Source: Aminipila luticellarii
Lineage (GTDB): Bacteria > Bacillota > Clostridia > Peptostreptococcales > Anaerovoracaceae
Direction: 5' to 3'
Assembly: GCF_004103735.1 (NCBI RefSeq)
Contig: NZ_CP035281.1
Span: forward strand, 496,001 to 560,000
Length of the DNA stretch: 64,000 nucleotides
The position numbers were made by a program, and so were the translations under genes. The notes beneath the pieces are model-generated. The model was not told the DNA's origin. It ran no database searches and saw only the letters and a list, made by a program, of their open reading frames with translations. Shown in pieces: positions 61,366-64,000 of the stretch (positions are counted from its first letter, which is position 1; the number at the start of each line of letters is the position of its first letter).

Positions 61366-61383
61366 ACTATATCACCTCACTAA

Positions 61384-61404
61384 ACATACCGACCCTTAGT
61401 ATGT
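61384..61404 (-). promoter_or_regulatory. TetR operator-like palindrome
   Basis: ACATAC-N9-GTATGT just downstream of the -10 box of the tetR-like promoter. Confidence 0.55.
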
Positions 61405-61433
61405 ATTATATAGTATAAGCCTATTTATGTAAA
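61405..61433 (-). promoter_or_regulatory. Promoter of the TetR-type gene
   Basis: TTTACA and TATAAT are 17 bp apart on the minus strand. Confidence 0.65.
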
Positions 61434-61560
61434 GGTAAGCCCCTGTTTACAAAGCACTTCAAATAAATTCTAAAATGAAGCAAATCACCCTAAATGCATA
61501 GGAATATCATTTTTATCAATATAAAAAGCCTTAATTATAATGTGGATTGTCAACACTTTT

Positions 61561-61680
61561 TTAGACAACTTTTTTAAGGTTAGTAAGCCGATATTCTCTT
61601 GGGGTCATATAACCCAGTGACGAGTGGATTCTGTGGTTGTTAAACTAGCTTACATAATCCGATAAGAGGAACAGCTTACA
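61561..61680 (-). pseudogene. IS3-family (IS150-type) transposase C-terminal remnant
   Basis: The minus strand reads YVS-stop-FNNHRIHSSLGYMTPREYRLTNLKKVV, the usual end of an OrfB transposase, with an in-frame TAG. The rest of the gene is absent. Confidence 0.75.
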
Positions 61681-61825
61681 ATAATAGTGTAAAAGGCCTA
61701 ATATAAATCGCCTCTCAAACTTGCGAAAGTGGTCATTCTCCGGGCACATTTGCTTAGAATAATTAAGGCGCTATGTTGGTAATACAGGGGCATTATCGTA
61801 GATAATTATTTTGGTAATACTGGGT
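61681..61825. other. Unassigned sequence between IS remnant and hairpin
   Basis: No ORF. Two copies of TTGGTAATAC(A/T)GGG lie at 61773 and 61811. No element end was recognised. Confidence 0.3.
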
Positions 61826-61865
61826 AAAAAGTTGTTCGTTATTTAGCAGGGTAGGCAACTTTTTT
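61826..61865 (+). terminator. Terminator-like hairpin
   Basis: AAAAAGTTG / CAACTTTTTT arms around an 21-base loop. Confidence 0.45.
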
Positions 61866-62109
61866 GTTTTTCGGGGTATACATCCCAATTACAAGCTTAG
61901 TGTTCAAGGAAAATCGTAAAACGAAGGACCTCTTGCTTATTGATGCCGCTAATGAATTTGAAAAAGAAAAGAATCAAGATAACCTTACGGATAAAAATAT
62001 TAATAAGATTATAGAAACTTATCAAGAATCTGGTAAATTGCGAAGAACTTTTAAAATACACATATTTTCAAGAGACGTAAAAAAGCATATAAGGAAGATA
62101 TGGAGGTAA
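61864..62109 (+). pseudogene. HsdM fragment (type I restriction methylase)
   Basis: LLLIDAANEFEKEKNQDNLTDKNINKIIETYQ is the conserved C-terminal segment of HsdM. It lacks the methylase catalytic core, and the next residues (ESGKLRRTF...) do not continue the family. A broken relic. Confidence 0.7.
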
Positions 62110-62111
62110 CT

Positions 62112-62426
62112 ATGAAGAAAGTTTTAGAAGAAAACTTAATTTATGAAATTCTTTCCGTTGTAGAGGAAATTCCCAAGGGCAGTGTCGCCACATACGGGCA
62201 AATTGCAAGGTTAGTAGGCAGAGATAAAAATGCAAGACTTGTTGGAAAAGTTCTCAGCCGAGCAGAATATTATGGAGAATATCCTTGTCATAGAGTAGTT
62301 AATCATGCAGGCAGACTGGTGCCAGGATGGATTGAACAAGGTAACTTGCTTCGTAATGAGGGCATCCCTTTAAAAGATGAAACCCATGTTGATTTAAAGA
62401 AATGTCAATGGCAGATTCTGCTTTGA
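62112..62426 (+). CDS. Alkyltransferase-like MGMT-family protein
   Basis: 104 residues from ATG 62112 (GGAGGT before it). The active-site motif is YPCHRVVNHAGRLVPG with the acceptor Cys, and the HTH is GSVATYGQIARLVG. Short enough to be a stand-alone MGMT C-terminal domain, either an alkyl-transferring repair protein or an alkyltransferase-like protein; the presence of Cys favours the former. Sits inside the restriction-system debris. Confidence 0.85.
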   Translation: MKKVLEENLIYEILSVVEEIPKGSVATYGQIARLVGRDKNARLVGKVLSRAEYYGEYPCHRVVNHAGRLVPGWIEQGNLLRNEGIPLKDETHVDLKKCQWQILL

Positions 62427-62800
62427 AGGGCCAATTCTTCTATGTTGTATGGCCGGGTTCTTGGGGGTGTGATTTGTTTATAATTGATGATCTTGCACCA
62501 GTTGCTTATACCATTCGTGAAGCCATTGCCGACCGCAATGTTTTGGGGGATCAACTATTAACGGGATTCGATGCTCCTGAACTGAACACTCTTTATGTGG
62601 ACAGAACATCCATTTCCCGTCATTTGAAAAATATTTTTGAAACTGGGGAACTTGATGAAAAGGTGGTATGTGCAGAAATTGCACATACCACTCAACACGG
62701 TGCAATGGAAGGAAAAACTCAGATAAAATCGGTAAAGTATTACAATCTGGATGCAATTATCTTCATTGGTTGGAAATCATTTCTTCACGTGATACAATGA
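62427..62800 (+). pseudogene. Mosaic of HsdR and RhuM fragments
   Basis: One open frame (overlapping the alkyltransferase end from 62402) contains AYTIREAIADRNVLG and DQLLTGFDAPELNTLYVDR, two HsdR blocks fused by deletion, followed by SISRHLKNIFETGELDEKVVCAEIAHTTQ and YYNLDAIIFIGW, the N-terminal part of a RhuM-family protein. hsdR and rhuM are common neighbours in type I restriction loci. No ribosome binding site; not expected to be functional. Confidence 0.75.
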
Positions 62801-62874
62801 AGCAAAAGAAATCTATTATGATTTTTGATTCATTATCGCATAATGTCAAAAGTTCAAAAGCAAGGAGATGAAAT

Positions 62875-63645
62875 ATGTCTAAAATGCCAATGATGTTTGT
62901 AGGCCATGGTTCGCCTATGAATGCAATAGAAGATAACCGTTATACCAGAGGTTGGAGAAAAATGGTGGAGAAAATACCTAAACCTGAGGCAATCATATCG
63001 ATTTCAGCTCATTGGTATACAAAAGGTACGAAAATTATGAATGAGGAAAATCCAAAAACTATTTATGATATGTATGGATTTCCAAAAGAATTGTATGAGA
63101 TCCGATATAATGCTCCGGGCAATCCGCCCCTTGCCGGAAATGCAAAAAGCTTAATAAGCAGACGAAGTGTGTTCGATAATTCTTGGGGCATTGACCACGG
63201 AACCTGGTCTGTTCTGGTTCATATGTATCCTGAAAGGGATATTCCTGTTTTTCAGATCAGCATAGATGCTTCTGCTCCCCCGGAGGTTCATTACCAGATG
63301 GGTATGGAATTAAAGTCCTTAAGGCAACAGGGTGTTCTTTTGCTGGGCACCGGAAATATTGTTCACAATCTACAACTGGTTGATTGGGAAATGAAAGACA
63401 AGGGGTTTAATTGGGCCTATCAGTTTGATGATTTTATTAAAGAAAATATTGAAAATGGGAATCACGATGAAGTTATTCATTATCAAGGAATGGGAGAAAC
63501 AGCAAGATTAGCAGTTCCTACGCCGGATCATTTTAACCCCATCTTATATATACTTGGTGCCGTTGATAAAGAAGATAATATATTAGTATATAACAACAGT
63601 TGCATGATGGGGTCTCTGTCTATGACAAGCTATTTATTTACATAG
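62875..63645 (+). CDS. DODA-type (LigB/YgiD) extradiol aromatic-ring-opening dioxygenase
   Basis: 256 residues with AAGGAGATG before the ATG. Zinc/iron ligands lie in FVGHGSPMNA, ISAHWYTKG, GIDHGTWSVL and the GTGNIVHNL block. Family members cleave catechols or act as 4,5-DOPA dioxygenase; anaerobic hosts may use them otherwise. Physiological substrate unknown. Confidence 0.9.
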   Translation: MSKMPMMFVGHGSPMNAIEDNRYTRGWRKMVEKIPKPEAIISISAHWYTKGTKIMNEENPKTIYDMYGFPKELYEIRYNAPGNPPLAGNAKSLISRRSVFDNSWGIDHGTWSVLVHMYPERDIPVFQISIDASAPPEVHYQMGMELKSLRQQGVLLLGTGNIVHNLQLVDWEMKDKGFNWAYQFDDFIKENIENGNHDEVIHYQGMGETARLAVPTPDHFNPILYILGAVDKEDNILVYNNSCMMGSLSMTSYLFT

Positions 63646-63967
63646 ACAGCAACGAGACATATTTTGATAACCATGCCAGGACCGAGCTAAGATGTTGAGG
63701 TTCTGCCCGCAAATGAAGTAAAGGCTGTGAGAGTCTATGAATGATTCTCACGGCCTTTGCACGTTACAATCCATTAAGGGTATGGAATAGCTTACTTTTT
63801 TGCAATTTATATGGTGGTCTACGGAGCGTGGATTATTTTTTGGAGTACATTAGTTTATACTAGAGTCAAGGTGAACACAATGAATACAGGACGTTATAGT
63901 TTACCGATATAGAGAAAACGGCATCCGAATAAATGATTACTGATTCGAACACAAGGAGGACATGGAA
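63646..63967. other. 322-bp intergenic region
   Basis: Holds the terminator at 63720-63758. The remaining sequence has no supported gene. A stretch near 63880-63960 in one frame gives YRENGIRINDY, reminiscent of MerR regulators, but it is interrupted by stops. Confidence 0.35.
63720..63758 (+). terminator. Terminator of the dioxygenase gene
   Basis: AAAGGCTGTGAGA pairs with TCTCACGGCCTTT (one mismatch). Confidence 0.7.
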
Positions 63968-64000
63968 ATGAATGAAAAAGTTGTTATTATATCAAATGGT
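63968..64000 (+). CDS. Start of a further gene, cut by the window edge
   Basis: AGGAGGA lies seven bases before ATG 63968. Only MNEKVVIISNG is visible. The hydrophobic strand followed by SNG resembles flavodoxin/NADPH-dependent FMN reductase openings, but eleven residues cannot establish this. Confidence 0.5.
   Translation, partial: MNEKVVIISNG

Noticed and set aside
63860-63967. MerR-family regulator remnant
   Set aside because: YRENGIRINDY is suggestive, but the frame is broken by stops on both sides and no HTH is visible.

Overview
This window comes from a low-to-mid GC, anaerobic, spore-forming Firmicute of the class Clostridia. Support: Clostridia-type ribosome binding sites, a cotJ spore-coat operon, class III fructose-1,6-bisphosphatase, a biotin-independent oxaloacetate decarboxylase/pyruvate carboxylase alpha subunit, a B12-dependent methionine synthase whose activation domain is a separate gene, and many Clostridia-type accessory genes. 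No rRNA is present; one tRNA (Arg, ACG) is. The species cannot be named from sequence alone.

Layout. 1-2.7 kb: end of larC (nickel-pincer cofactor) and an AbiE toxin-antitoxin pair. 2.9-9.8 kb: an exported protein, an ABC exporter, a two-component system, a polysaccharide deacetylase and a secreted metallo-beta-lactamase-fold protein. 9.8-15.3 kb: a PucR regulator facing a nucleobase-type permease, a DUF917 protein and an M20 dipeptidase, with a perfect palindrome between them. 15.4-22.5 kb: GH18 hydrolase, oadA/pycB, topB, fbp. 22.6-28.4 kb: methionine synthesis (metA, metY, metH and its activation protein). 28.5-32.2 kb: a heterodimeric ABC exporter with one degenerate ATPase site. 32.3-38.2 kb: small proteins, dcd, a lone holin, YefM/YoeB, an integrase remnant, a VOC protein, tRNA-Arg and a DUF1836 regulator.

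The main discovery candidate is at 38.3-46.1 kb. The cotJ operon (cotJA-like, cotJB, cotJC) is present, but cotJC is cut in two by a 6,023-bp element. The element carries a large serine recombinase at its right end, a 48-aa ORF translationally coupled to it, a LysR/EamA pair, a LysM-like protein with 18 TPQ-rich repeats and an Asn-rich small protein. Both junctions share GCAGCAGA. Joining them restores an uninterrupted 208-codon cotJC, including the codon for a predicted manganese-ligand glutamate. The joined element ends form an imperfect inverted repeat centred on GA, as expected of a serine-recombinase attP. This resembles the skin element in sigK: a sporulation gene that would need developmentally timed excision to be expressed.

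46.2-58.5 kb: a CmpB-type membrane protein, exodeoxyribonuclease III, an iron alcohol dehydrogenase, XRE and PLD-nuclease genes, a DUF2975/XRE/DUF4173 group, an SGNH hydrolase, a calcium-binding-like protein, a thioesterase and rlmD. Two copies of an ~80-nt structured intergenic repeat (48.0 and 56.2 kb) and a seven-unit array of 20-bp repeats (51.3 kb) are unexplained. 58.4-63 kb is a scar: remnants of an integrative element at the 3' end of rlmD (recombinase tail, broken sigma factor), a TetR/MFS pair, an IS3-type remnant and pieces of a type I restriction system (hsdM, hsdR, rhuM) around an alkyltransferase-like gene. The window ends with a DODA-type dioxygenase and the first codons of another gene.
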